17,260 bases of DNA from an uncultured Prevotella sp. (GTDB lineage: Bacteria > Bacteroidota > Bacteroidia > Bacteroidales > Bacteroidaceae): positions 1 to 17,260 of the forward strand of contig CAKPYB010000052.1 of assembly GCA_934202525.1 (NCBI GenBank). The letters are read 5' to 3'. Each line of letters opens with the position of its first letter. The first letter of the stretch is position 1. Below, one piece after another: positions 7,160-15,475 of the stretch. The position numbers and the translations under genes are program-made. The notes beneath the pieces are model-generated. The model was not told the origin of the DNA and ran no database searches. It was given only the letters and a program-made list of their open reading frames with translations.

Positions 7160-10135
7160 ATGATGAATACAACGAAAATTTTGGCTTTCAGAAAGCCGTT
7201 ACTGATAAGCGCATGGCTGCTTGCCATGCAGGGCGCTACCTATGCGCAGAATCCTATCGTACAAACACAGTTGACTGCCGACCCGGCTCCTCTGGTGGTG
7301 GGCGACCGTCTCTATGTGTATGCCGGTCATGATGAAGATAAGGCTGACTTCTTCTGGATGAACGAATGGCGCGTGTATTCCACCAAGGATATGGTGAACT
7401 GGACAGACCATGGTTCTCCGCTCGACCTCAGTTCTTTTTCCTGGGCTGACGACCGTGCCTGGGCTGCACAGACTATCGAACGTAATGGTAAGTATTACTG
7501 GTATATCTGTGCGCACTCTAAACTGACGGGCGGAATTGCAATTGGCGTGGCTGTGGCAGATTCGCCTACCGGTCCGTTCAAGGATGCGCTGGGAAAGCCG
7601 CTTTTCGATAATGGAAGTTGGGATAATATCGACCCTACCGTTTGGATAGATGAGGATGGTCAGGCTTATCTCTATTGGGGTAATCCTCATCTTTACTATG
7701 CCAAACTGAATGAAGACATGATCAGCCTCAAGGGAGGTATAGATGCTAAGGCTGCTGTTGATGATAAGAGAGAAGTGGGCAGAATCGTAATGACTGAGGA
7801 GGGATTCGGTTCGCCTGACGTGGAGAAGCGCGATTCAACCCGAAAATATAAAGATTGCTATACTGAGGGACCTTGGTTCATGAAGCGTGGCAAGAACTAT
7901 TATATGCTTTATGCTGCAGGTGGAGTGCCTGAGCATATCGCTTATTCCATGAGCAAGAAGCCTTTCGGACCATGGAAGTATATGGGCGAAATCATGCCAT
8001 TGGAAGATACGGGTTCCTTTACTAATCATTGCGGTGTGACCGACTTCAAGGGCAAGTCTTATTTCTTCTATCATACGGGTAAACTGGGTGGCGGATTCGG
8101 ACGCAGCGTGGCTGTGGAAGAATTCAAATATAATGCCGACGGCACATTCCCAATTATCCACCATACTCAGGAAGGAGTGGCTCCTATCGCAACCCTCAAT
8201 CCTTACAAGCGTCAGGAGGCTGAAACCATCGCTTTCTCTAAGGGAGTGAAGTCGGAGCAGACCGATGATACGGGTGTTTATATCTCAGAAATCCATACAG
8301 GTGATTATATCAAGGTACGTGAGGTGGATTTCGGAAATGAGAGTCCGGATGCATTTGCCATCTCTGCGGCGTGCTCTTCGCTTGGAGGTTCGCTGGAGGT
8401 TCATCTCGATAAAAAGGATGGTGAACTGGTGGCAAAGATAGATGTCAGCAAGACTGGTGGCTGGGAAAAGTGGAAGACTTTCTCGGCACAAATGCTGAAG
8501 AAAGTGACAGGAAAACATGATATATACTTCGTGTTCAAGGGATTGAAGGGAAGCAAACTCTTCAATTTCGACTGGTGGAAGTTTGAGAAGAATTTCGCCA
8601 ATCCTGTGGTTTGGGCTGATGTGCCTGATGTGGATGTAATCCGTGTGGGCGACAGCTTCTATATGGTAAGCACCACCATGCATCTGATGCCGGGTGCGCC
8701 TATCATGAAATCGAAGGATCTGGTGAACTGGGAAACCGTGAACTATATCTTCCCTAAACTTACCGATTCGCCTAAGTATGACATGAAGGAGGGTACGGTG
8801 TATGGTCGTGGTCAGTGGGCTACTTCGCTTCAGCATCATCGTGGCAAGTTCTATGCGCTCTTTGCTCCGAATGATAATCCCGGTGGAGAGACTTATATCT
8901 GTACAACCGATGATATCGAAGGCAAATGGACTATCCACAGCCGTTTGCAGCATTTCCATGATGCCGCTCTCTTTTTCGATGATGACGACAAGGCATACGT
9001 GGTTTATGGCACGGGAGAGATGGTGCAGCTGAATGCAGACTTAACCGATGTAGTGCCGGGCAGCCATCGCAAACTCTTTGAGCGTGATGCTGATGAAACA
9101 GGTTTGCTAGAAGGCTCCCGTATGATTAAGCATAATGGCAAGTATTATCTCCTGATGATTTCATGGACCAAGGGGCATCCGCGCCGTGAAGTGTGCTATC
9201 GTGCTGATAAGATAACGGGTCCTTACGAAAAGAAGGTGATTCTGGAGACAGAGTTTGCCGGTTTCAATGGTGTAGGACAAGGTACGATTGTAGATGATAA
9301 GGATGGCAACTGGTATGGCATCGTATTCCAAGACCGTGGTGGAGTGGGCAGAGTGCTCACACTGGAGCCATGTACCTGGAAGGATGGATGGCCTATGCTG
9401 ACCGATGAGAAGGGCAATATTCCTGCCAAGATGCAGAAGCCAGTGCTGGGTTATGACGGCAAGGGACTCGTGTATAGCGACGACTTCTCTAAAGACAAGC
9501 TGGAATTGCAGTGGCAGTGGAACCACAATCCGGTGGATGATGCCTGGTCGCTCACAGAGCGCAAGGGCTGGCTCCGTCTGAAGACATCCCGTATCGTTCC
9601 TAATATCTTCCTGGCTCCCAATACTATCAGTACCCGTACCGAGGGACCAACCTGCGAGGGAATCATCAAGATGGATGTGAGCAAGATGAAGGATGGCGAT
9701 GTGGCTGGTCTGTCAGCCTTCCAGGGTGATGCAGCCCTGCTTTCTATCGTAAAGGAAGGCAAGAAACTCTTTGTGGTAGGTACCAAGGAGAGTGTGGCCC
9801 TGACGGATAAGGAGAAGGCGGTGACCGGTGTGAAGCGTGAGGAGGTGTATCGCCAGCCTTTGAATCTGAAGCAGGATAAGGCAACGAAATCTAGCATCAT
9901 CTATCTGAAGATGAGTTGCGATTTCCGTCTTCATCAGGATCTCGCCACCTTATTATATAGTATAGATGGAAAGAACTGGATTCCTGCCATCAAGGATTTC
10001 AAGATGCAGTATGATTATCGCCGCCTCTTCATGGGTACCCGTATCGCTATCTATAATTATGCCACAAAGACTGCTGGAGGATATGTGGATGTGGATAGCT
10101 TTGAGTATCAAAAACAGAATAGTAATGAGAAATAG
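7160..10135 (+). CDS. Double glycosidase GH43-CBM6-GH43 (arabinofuranosidase/xylosidase type)
   Basis: 991 residues with a signal peptide ending YA before Gln30. Module 1 (about 30-345) is a GH43 propeller with the expected trio Asp41 (TADPAPL), Asp158 (NIDPTVW) and Glu236 (TEGPW). A CBM6 module follows (about 347-477, NPYKRQEAE to DWWKFEK). Module 2 (about 480-780) is a second GH43, GH43_12-like by its [13 protein letters not shown] and YMVSTTMH segments, with Asp490, Asp601 (HDAALFF) and Glu651 (LLEGSRM). It ends with a concanavalin-like beta-sandwich (about 790-985, GH43_C2 type) that usually completes the active site. Both active sites look intact. Members of these families remove alpha-L-arabinofuranose or beta-xylose from arabinoxylan or arabinan; which linkage each site cleaves cannot be read from the sequence. 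Module 1 ends just like a stand-alone GH43-CBM6 enzyme, so this is probably a fusion of two once separate genes. ATGATG gives two equivalent starts. The end overlaps the GH95 gene by 11 bases. Confidence 0.92.
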   Translation: MMNTTKILAFRKPLLISAWLLAMQGATYAQNPIVQTQLTADPAPLVVGDRLYVYAGHDEDKADFFWMNEWRVYSTKDMVNWTDHGSPLDLSSFSWADDRAWAAQTIERNGKYYWYICAHSKLTGGIAIGVAVADSPTGPFKDALGKPLFDNGSWDNIDPTVWIDEDGQAYLYWGNPHLYYAKLNEDMISLKGGIDAKAAVDDKREVGRIVMTEEGFGSPDVEKRDSTRKYKDCYTEGPWFMKRGKNYYMLYAAGGVPEHIAYSMSKKPFGPWKYMGEIMPLEDTGSFTNHCGVTDFKGKSYFFYHTGKLGGGFGRSVAVEEFKYNADGTFPIIHHTQEGVAPIATLNPYKRQEAETIAFSKGVKSEQTDDTGVYISEIHTGDYIKVREVDFGNESPDAFAISAACSSLGGSLEVHLDKKDGELVAKIDVSKTGGWEKWKTFSAQMLKKVTGKHDIYFVFKGLKGSKLFNFDWWKFEKNFANPVVWADVPDVDVIRVGDSFYMVSTTMHLMPGAPIMKSKDLVNWETVNYIFPKLTDSPKYDMKEGTVYGRGQWATSLQHHRGKFYALFAPNDNPGGETYICTTDDIEGKWTIHSRLQHFHDAALFFDDDDKAYVVYGTGEMVQLNADLTDVVPGSHRKLFERDADETGLLEGSRMIKHNGKYYLLMISWTKGHPRREVCYRADKITGPYEKKVILETEFAGFNGVGQGTIVDDKDGNWYGIVFQDRGGVGRVLTLEPCTWKDGWPMLTDEKGNIPAKMQKPVLGYDGKGLVYSDDFSKDKLELQWQWNHNPVDDAWSLTERKGWLRLKTSRIVPNIFLAPNTISTRTEGPTCEGIIKMDVSKMKDGDVAGLSAFQGDAALLSIVKEGKKLFVVGTKESVALTDKEKAVTGVKREEVYRQPLNLKQDKATKSSIIYLKMSCDFRLHQDLATLLYSIDGKNWIPAIKDFKMQYDYRRLFMGTRIAIYNYATKTAGGYVDVDSFEYQKQNSNEK

Positions 10136-12545
10136 AATAATAGTGGGAACTATGGCTTTGGCGTTCCTTCTTCCGGTAAAGATGATGGCTAAGGCTAGCA
10201 GTTCTGATAATAGTACTCTGCTTTGGTATAACGCTCCTGCCCAACATTGGTTGGAGGCTTTACCTATAGGAAATTCTCATTTGGGAGGTATGGTATATGG
10301 CGGAACCACGGATGAGAATATCCAGTTGAATGAGGAGACTTTCTGGAGTGGAGGTCCCCATAACAACAACAGCAAGAAATCTCTGGAGAATCTGCCAAAG
10401 GTGAGGGAACTCATCTTCAATGGCAGGGAAGAGGAGGCGGCGGCTCTCATCAACCAGACTTTCATCCCTGGTCCTCATGGCATGCGCTTCCTGCCGATGG
10501 CAAATCTGCACATCAGCATGAAGAATCAGGGAAAGGCTGAGCAGTTTGTGCGCGACCTGGACTTGAAGAGGGCGATTGCTACGACTTCTTTCGTGATGGA
10601 TGGCGTAAGATATACCCGTACCACCTTTGCTTCGCTGGCTGATGGCGTCATCGTCTGCCATATCAAGGCGAGTAGAAAGGGTGCCCTGAACATTGATGTT
10701 ACCCTGGATTCACCTTTTGAACATCAGACTCAGAAGACTGCGAATGGTGTAGTGCTGAAGGTGAAGGGACAAGACCAGGAAGGCATCAAGGCGGCTCTTG
10801 CTGCCGAATGTGTGGCGGATGTAAGGACGGATGGCACCGAGGCAACCATCATCGTGAGCGCTGCCACCAATTTTGTGAACTATCACGATGTGTCGGGCAA
10901 TGCTGCCCAGCGCAATGCCGACTATATAAATAAGGTGAAACTGATGAGCTACGCACAGTTGGAAAAACGCCATGTGGAGGCTTATCAGAAGCAGTTTGCT
11001 ACATCTTCCCTGGTTCTGCCAACCGATGTCAATGCTTCGTTGCCTACCAACCAGCGTCTGGAGAAATTTGCGGGCAGCAAGGATATGGCGATGGTTGCGC
11101 TGATGTATAACTATGGTCGTTATCTGCTCATTTCTTCTTCCCAGCCTGGTGGACAGGCGGCAAACCTGCAGGGAGTTTGGAACGACAGCAAAAATGCCCC
11201 TTGGGACAGCAAATATACCATCAACATCAATACGGAGATGAATTACTGGCCTGCCGAGGTAACGAATCTCGGTAACACCACGGAGCCTCTGTATTCGCTG
11301 ATTAAGGATTTGAGCGTAACGGGAGCACAGACGGCTAGAGAAATGTATGGCTGCCGTGGCTGGATGGCACATCATAACACTGATATCTGGCGCATAGCAG
11401 GTCCGGTAGATGGTGCGCAGTGGGGCATGTTCCCGAATGGTGGCGCCTGGCTCACTACCCATCTCTGGCAGCATTATCTCTATACGGGCGACAAGGCTTT
11501 TCTCAAGCAGTGGTATCCAGTGATAAAAGGGGCTGCAGAGTTCTATCTCGACTATATGCAGAAGTTGCCGGGCACCGAATGGAAGGTAACCGTGCCGTCG
11601 GTGAGCCCGGAACAGGGACCTATGGGTAAGAGAACTGCCGTAACAGCGGGTTGCACGATGGATAACCAGATAGCCTTCGATGCCCTGACCAATGCAGTGA
11701 AGGCTTCAGAAATATTGGGTGTTGATGAGGCTGAGCGCAAGGAGATGCAGCTGTTGATTTCGCAGATTCCGCCGATGCAGATAGGAAAGTACGGACAGTT
11801 GCAGGAGTGGCTTGTGGATGCGGATGATCCGAAGAATGAGCATCGCCATATCTCGCATCTCTATGGATTGTATCCATCCAATCAGATTTCTCCTTTCTCT
11901 CATCCGGAACTGTTCCATGCCGCAGCCACCACTCTGAAGCATCGTGGCGACCAGGCTACGGGCTGGAGTCTGGGGTGGAAGACGAACTTCTGGGCACGCA
12001 TGCTCGATGGCAATCATGCTTTCAGAATCATCAGCAATATGCTTCGCCTGTTGCCATCTGATGCACAGGTAAAGGAGTATCCTGAGGGCAGAACCTATCC
12101 GAATCTCTTCGATGCCCATCCACCATTCCAAATAGACGGCAACTTCGGAGTAACAGCCGGTATCGCCGAAATGCTCCTGCAGAGTCATGATGGAGCCGTG
12201 CATCTCTTGCCAGCCTTGCCTGATGCCTGGAAAGAGGGAAGCGTAAAGGGACTTCGTGCCCGTGGTGGTTTTGTGGTAGACATGGACTGGAAGGATGGCA
12301 AACTGAAACAGGCGAAGATCCGCTCCACCATCGGAGGCGTCCTCCGTCTCCGCTCATACGTACCGTTGAAGGCGAAGAATCTGAAGAAGGCTGAAGGTGA
12401 GTGCCCGAATGCTCTGTTTGCACCAGCTGTAGTAAAACCTGCGATGGAGCAGCATCGGATTGCAGAAGGAGTGAAGGCACTTATTCCTGACGTATATGAA
12501 TATGACTTGGAAACTGAGCCTGGAAAGACGTATTTTCTTAAGTAA
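10125..12545 (+). CDS. GH95 family alpha-L-fucosidase or alpha-L-galactosidase
   Basis: 806 residues from the chosen ATG. The frame is open further upstream, but this ATG gives a signal peptide ([17 protein letters not shown]) directly ahead of the GH95 start ([23 protein letters not shown]); earlier codons lie inside the preceding gene. Next come an N-terminal beta-sandwich ([13 protein letters not shown]), an (alpha/alpha)6 barrel and a C-terminal sandwich, at the usual family length. The residues matching the active site of the Bifidobacterium GH95 fucosidase are present: Asn367 and Asn369 ([11 protein letters not shown]), general acid Glu496 (VSPEQG) and Asp671 ([10 protein letters not shown]). 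It works by inversion on terminal alpha-L-fucose; some gut GH95 enzymes prefer alpha-L-galactose on complex xylan, and the arabinose/xylose-type neighbours make that alternative real. The 11-base overlap with the previous stop suggests translational coupling. Last gene of the operon; the hairpin at 12556-12617 follows 10 bases after the stop. Confidence 0.92.
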   Translation: MRNRIIVGTMALAFLLPVKMMAKASSSDNSTLLWYNAPAQHWLEALPIGNSHLGGMVYGGTTDENIQLNEETFWSGGPHNNNSKKSLENLPKVRELIFNGREEEAAALINQTFIPGPHGMRFLPMANLHISMKNQGKAEQFVRDLDLKRAIATTSFVMDGVRYTRTTFASLADGVIVCHIKASRKGALNIDVTLDSPFEHQTQKTANGVVLKVKGQDQEGIKAALAAECVADVRTDGTEATIIVSAATNFVNYHDVSGNAAQRNADYINKVKLMSYAQLEKRHVEAYQKQFATSSLVLPTDVNASLPTNQRLEKFAGSKDMAMVALMYNYGRYLLISSSQPGGQAANLQGVWNDSKNAPWDSKYTININTEMNYWPAEVTNLGNTTEPLYSLIKDLSVTGAQTAREMYGCRGWMAHHNTDIWRIAGPVDGAQWGMFPNGGAWLTTHLWQHYLYTGDKAFLKQWYPVIKGAAEFYLDYMQKLPGTEWKVTVPSVSPEQGPMGKRTAVTAGCTMDNQIAFDALTNAVKASEILGVDEAERKEMQLLISQIPPMQIGKYGQLQEWLVDADDPKNEHRHISHLYGLYPSNQISPFSHPELFHAAATTLKHRGDQATGWSLGWKTNFWARMLDGNHAFRIISNMLRLLPSDAQVKEYPEGRTYPNLFDAHPPFQIDGNFGVTAGIAEMLLQSHDGAVHLLPALPDAWKEGSVKGLRARGGFVVDMDWKDGKLKQAKIRSTIGGVLRLRSYVPLKAKNLKKAEGECPNALFAPAVVKPAMEQHRIAEGVKALIPDVYEYDLETEPGKTYFLK

Positions 12546-12555
12546 ATATCAAATG

Positions 12556-12617
12556 TAGCCGTAAAAGTATCGTTTTGTCCACATTTAAGTGGATAAAAAG
12601 TAGTACTTTTACGGCTA
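12556..12617. terminator. Two-tier hairpin between convergent genes
   Basis: An outer perfect 14-base-pair stem (12556-12569 with 12604-12617) encloses an inner 10-pair stem (12573-12582 with 12589-12598, one G-T pair) with loop ATTTAA. It sits 10 bases past the GH95 stop and 52 bases past the end of the convergent PorT-like gene, so it probably ends transcription from both sides. There is no pure T-tract, only AT-rich flanks, so it may act partly as an RNA 3' end stabiliser. Confidence 0.65.
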
Positions 12618-12669
12618 TATTATTTACTATAAAATTTTAGACCTGAGAATAACAATGAAGAAAGTATTA

Positions 12670-13416
12670 TTATTCAAAATAGAATGTGAGTGCTATCATC
12701 TTGCTATGTGCTGACTTAGCTGATAGTGTATATGGAAGTGTACTCTTGTCTTTTACATTTTTGATGTGATTCTTATCGTATGTATCTGTTATTCCATACA
12801 TGAATTTCAATTCAGGGCGAAGTTTGAAATAAGGCAGATAGAAATCACACCCCAATCCCAGTTCTAGGAACAGATCTGTTTTCTTCAGTTTGATATAATC
12901 TTCGTTCTTGCTGTTCAGATTCATCATCGGGTTGATTCCTGCCATGATGTATGGGCGGTGATTGTTGAATCTCTGTGCTGCAAATATCAGGTCGAGGGCA
13001 CTGGAAATGTAAGCCGTCTTCATCTCCTGTTTCTGTTGGATCGGATTACCGGCACCATCTTTTTCCAGCATGTTGTAGAAGGAGAGATGTCGGGTACCGA
13101 AATACATGGCTGGTGCTATTCGTAGCTGGAAGTGGGTGTTGAGGCGGAATTCTCCTAGTACACCTATTGTAAATCCAGTATCCCATCTGTCCTGGTCTAC
13201 TGTTACACAGCTTTGCTGCTCAATGCCGTCAGCATCAAGATATGTAACCGGTCCTGCATTCTGAAATTCTATATCTTGGAAATGGGTTCCTACTAATACA
13301 CCGAAGTGGAATGGACGCAAGTCGGTATAAGGACGATTTTCTACCGTTCTTTCTTGTGCACTCGCCTGGATAGCGATGGCAAGGCTTATGATGAATGTCA
13401 ATAGTTTCTGTTTCAT
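12670..13416 (-). CDS. PorT-like outer-membrane beta-barrel protein
   Basis: 248 residues with a signal peptide ending ASAQ (cut near residue 20). The mature chain opens with RPFHFGVLVGTHFQDIEF and continues in alternating strands and turns (HFQLRIAPAMYFGTRHL, RPYIMAGINPMMNLNS, FLELGLGCDFYLPYFKLRPELKFMYGI), closing with MIALTFYFE. This is the pattern of the small eight-stranded OMP_b-brl_2 barrels. Length and the N-terminal motif match PorT, known in Porphyromonas gingivalis as a component needed for type IX secretion; in Prevotella-like species the annotation is often only 'PorT family'. No other type IX genes lie nearby, so a role in that system is uncertain. It is transcribed away from the ferredoxin gene, with 223 bases between the two starts. 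I see no clear minus-strand TAnnTTTG box there. Confidence 0.8.
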   Translation of the reverse strand: MKQKLLTFIISLAIAIQASAQERTVENRPYTDLRPFHFGVLVGTHFQDIEFQNAGPVTYLDADGIEQQSCVTVDQDRWDTGFTIGVLGEFRLNTHFQLRIAPAMYFGTRHLSFYNMLEKDGAGNPIQQKQEMKTAYISSALDLIFAAQRFNNHRPYIMAGINPMMNLNSKNEDYIKLKKTDLFLELGLGCDFYLPYFKLRPELKFMYGITDTYDKNHIKNVKDKSTLPYTLSAKSAHSKMIALTFYFE

Positions 13417-13501
13417 ATATTTATAACGGAATATTCCTCTTCATATTGCTTTCAGTTTTATTTCGATTATGTATAAATTAAGTAAAAACGTGAAAATTCT
13501 C

Positions 13502-13519
13502 ATACCTAATTGTAGGTAT
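13502..13519. promoter_or_regulatory. Palindrome over the -33 region of the ferredoxin promoter
   Basis: ATACCTA (13502-13508), spacer ATTG, TAGGTAT (13513-13519): a perfect 7-base inverted repeat. It covers the TTG at 13510-13512 that would serve as the -33 element, so a bound repressor would block the polymerase. A related palindrome (13556-13568) lies about 52 bases downstream. Operator function is inferred. Confidence 0.45.
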
Positions 13520-13534
13520 TCCGAAAATAATTAT

Positions 13535-13542
13535 TATCTTTG
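13535..13542 (+). promoter_or_regulatory. -7 box of the ferredoxin gene
   Basis: TATCTTTG followed by CACC is a canonical Bacteroidetes -7 box, with a TTG at 13510-13512 giving a 22-base spacer, one more than the usual range. Transcription would start near 13549, leaving a 5' leader of about 90 bases before the ATG at 13640. Confidence 0.75.
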
Positions 13543-13555
13543 CACCATAATTATT

Positions 13556-13568
13556 AGGTAATGTACCT
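13556..13568. promoter_or_regulatory. Second AGGTA/TACCT palindrome, just after the start site
   Basis: AGGTA (13556-13560), spacer ATG, TACCT (13564-13568). The half-site is the same word as in the palindrome at 13502-13519 but in the opposite order, and the centres are about 52 bases apart, close to five DNA turns. It may be a second operator of the same regulator, or chance in AT-rich DNA. Confidence 0.35.
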
Positions 13569-13639
13569 GTAGTTATCAGACAAGACAAATTAAAAGCATA
13601 TTATACAAAAACATTATAAACATTTAAACATTAATAATT

Positions 13640-13807
13640 ATGGCATACGTAATTGGTGACGATTGTATCGCTTGCGGTACATGTATTGATGAGTGTCCAT
13701 CAGGTGCAATCTCTGAGGGCGAGAAGTATTCAATCAACCCAGACCTCTGCACAGAGTGTGGTACTTGTGCTGATGTTTGCCCTAACGAGGCAATCAGTCT
13801 TCCTTAA
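13640..13807 (+). CDS. Bacterial-type 2[4Fe-4S] ferredoxin
   Basis: A 55-residue cytoplasmic electron carrier. Two CxxCxxCxxxC clusters are complete: Cys9, 12, 15 and 19 (CIACGTCIDECP), and Cys37, 40, 43 and 47 (CTECGTCADVCP). Each is followed by the small-residue turn usual for clostridial-type ferredoxins, in which the last Cys of one motif ligates the other cluster. The length is exactly that of the classical short family. The start follows an AT-rich leader without a strong Shine-Dalgarno. In anaerobic Bacteroidales such proteins carry electrons for pyruvate:ferredoxin oxidoreductase, Rnf and similar enzymes; the partner here is unknown. The gene stands alone, with its own -7 box (13535-13542), flanking palindromes and a terminator (13845-13874), which fits a strongly and independently expressed gene. 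Confidence 0.95.
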   Translation: MAYVIGDDCIACGTCIDECPSGAISEGEKYSINPDLCTECGTCADVCPNEAISLP

Positions 13808-13844
13808 TCTTTAAGGATAGATACTTTTAGTTACATAAAACATT

Positions 13845-13874
13845 GAGAGCGGTTCCCTTGGGAATCGCTCTTTT
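13845..13874 (+). terminator. Intrinsic terminator of the ferredoxin gene
   Basis: GAGCGGTTCC (13847-13856) pairs with GGAATCGCTC (13861-13870), with one G-T pair and loop CTTG, followed by TTTTCGTTTTCC. It begins 37 bases after the ferredoxin stop. Confidence 0.9.
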
Positions 13875-13941
13875 CGTTTTCCGTTGTTTATAGATTTGTT
13901 TACCTTTCTATCTTTTTAACTCATAGTATAAATCATAGAAA

Positions 13942-13978
13942 CGAAAAGGGGATTGCATCAATAACTGATGCAATCCCC
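13942..13978 (-). terminator. Intrinsic terminator of the tonB/PstS-like/TPR operon
   Basis: A perfect 13-base-pair stem (13948-13960 with 13966-13978) with loop ATAAC. Read on the minus strand it is followed by TTTTCGTTTC and lies 24 bases past the stop of the TPR gene. It faces the ferredoxin terminator, so the two convergent units are each closed by their own hairpin. Confidence 0.9.
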
Positions 13979-14002
13979 AATATGTTGTAGTTAATGTTAT
14001 GC

Positions 14003-15424
14003 TTATTCACCTGGCTTGAGACCTGCCTTCTCGTAAGCATCGTTAGCCAACTTGTTCTGTGGATCAAGCTTCAGAAGCTTATCCCAGTATGGCTTAGCTG
14101 TGTCGAAGTCCTGCTTGTCGTAGGTATAGATGAAGCCCATATACTGGTAAGATGTCTTCAGGTAGCTGAGTTCATCTTCATCACACTGCTTTGCTTCCAA
14201 TTCTTTGATTACTTCTGTGTAAGCAGCAATAGCCTTGTCGTCCAACTCGTTCTGGAAAGCAGTGTTACCCTCCTGGAGCTTAGCGAATGGCTTCAATGTA
14301 GGATACTTCTCTGCCAACTTAGCGTATACGCCTATAGCCTTGTCGATGTTCTCAACCTTCTTGGCTGGATCTTTCTTAGCCTTGTTTATATAGATTTCAG
14401 CAAGCTTCATGAAGTCTGTAGGAGCAGCATTTGGATTCTTATCCATGTACTGCTGGTTGTACTCCAATGCCTTGTCTTCATCGCCCAACTCCTTGTAAGC
14501 CTCAGAGATATACTGCAATGGCTTAGGATCGTCTGCCTTCATCTCCAATGCCTTCTGGTACTGAGCAATAGCCTCATTATACTGCTTGTTGCCAGCCAAA
14601 GCCAAACCATAATATGCAACGATACTAGCATTCTTCTTGATAGAATCGGTATTCATTACGATGTTTGCATGCTGGAGAGCAGATTCAAAGTTCTTTACGT
14701 CAACAGCAGCGCGCATGGCCAAAACCTGCATAGCTGCATCCTTAGGGAACTTCTGGATACCGCTTTCGCAAAGGCTCAAACTTTCTTCCTTCTTACCAAC
14801 GATATAAGCTGTGAAAGCATATTCGTACTGAGCATACTCTTCAAGTGTGTTTGGCTTAGCCTTTGAGAAATATTCATAAGCCTTCTCGTAGTTGCCAGCG
14901 CTGAAGAAGTTGTGACCTGCTTCTGCCTCGATAGGGTAGTTAGGGTTGATTTCTCTCAGCTTGTTCAAAGCTTCCGCACTAGCCTGTGGGTCAATTTTAC
15001 GGTAAACGTTAGAATAGCTGATATATCCCTGAGGATTCTTAGGATCCATTGTCATACACTGACCATACCATGTAGCAGCCTCACCACCATTGTCCTGCAT
15101 TGCATAGATGTCGCCTTTCAGAATGTAAGCGTCACCATAGTTCTTGAACTTAGCGATGACAGCATCAGCAACAGCGTTAGCCTGATCATAGTTCTTGTTC
15201 ATAGCAAGAAGGTTGCCTAAAGCTACCAATGCCTTAGGATCCTTTTTGAACTCCTTCTGGTATTCCTTGATTTCCTTGGCAAAAGCCTTAGGATCAGCGT
15301 TACCAGCCTTCAATGTAGTCTCTATAGGCTTCAGCATGTCCTTATAGTTGACATCCTGTGCCATTGCAGGTGCTGCCAAACCCATGACGAGCAAACCTGC
15401 TACTAAATATTTAATTGCTTTCAT
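14003..15424 (-). CDS. Secreted tetratricopeptide-repeat protein
   Basis: 473 residues with a signal peptide (MKAIKYLVAGLLVMGLAAPAMA, cut before Gln23), so it is exported, most likely to the periplasm. Almost the whole mature chain is alpha-helical repeats. The clearest TPR units lie near residues 63-130, 170-220, 267-332 (YYGLALAGNKQYNEAIAQYQKALEM, then AYKELGDEDKALEYNQQYMDKNP) and 385-465, ending in a conserved-looking AKPYWDKLLKLDPQN unit. TPR arrays bind other proteins; there is no enzymatic motif. It is the last gene of a minus-strand operon with tonB and a PstS-like lipoprotein, 41 bases after the latter, and the terminator at 13942-13978 follows. This gene order recurs in Bacteroidetes as I know them (ExbB/ExbD/TonB, then a PstS-like protein, then a TPR protein), which suggests a helper role around the TonB energy-transducing complex, but that role is inferred. 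Confidence 0.88.
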   Translation of the reverse strand: MKAIKYLVAGLLVMGLAAPAMAQDVNYKDMLKPIETTLKAGNADPKAFAKEIKEYQKEFKKDPKALVALGNLLAMNKNYDQANAVADAVIAKFKNYGDAYILKGDIYAMQDNGGEAATWYGQCMTMDPKNPQGYISYSNVYRKIDPQASAEALNKLREINPNYPIEAEAGHNFFSAGNYEKAYEYFSKAKPNTLEEYAQYEYAFTAYIVGKKEESLSLCESGIQKFPKDAAMQVLAMRAAVDVKNFESALQHANIVMNTDSIKKNASIVAYYGLALAGNKQYNEAIAQYQKALEMKADDPKPLQYISEAYKELGDEDKALEYNQQYMDKNPNAAPTDFMKLAEIYINKAKKDPAKKVENIDKAIGVYAKLAEKYPTLKPFAKLQEGNTAFQNELDDKAIAAYTEVIKELEAKQCDEDELSYLKTSYQYMGFIYTYDKQDFDTAKPYWDKLLKLDPQNKLANDAYEKAGLKPGE

Positions 15425-15453
15425 AATTCTACTTTTTTATATGCGTCTCTTTC

Positions 15454-15475
15454 TTAGCGTTTTCTTTAGCGTTTT
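15454..15475. repeat. 12-base tandem duplication at a stop codon
   Basis: TTAGCGTTTT occurs at 15454-15463 and again at 15466-15475, a 12-base period. The second copy holds the last codons and stop of the PstS-like gene on the minus strand (AAA CGC TAA); the first copy repeats them just downstream in the intergenic space. It looks like replication slippage at the gene end, without effect on the protein. Confidence 0.6.

Noticed and set aside
9966..10124. Upstream extension of the GH95 reading frame
   Set aside because: The extra 53 codons lie inside the GH43 gene and would place the signal peptide in mid-protein; the ATG at 10125 gives a proper N-terminal signal.
13994..14866. 290-codon hydrophobic plus-strand frame
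   Set aside because: It is antisense to the TPR gene; the Leu/Val-rich look comes from reading Lys/Glu-rich helices backwards, and no start signal or domain supports it.
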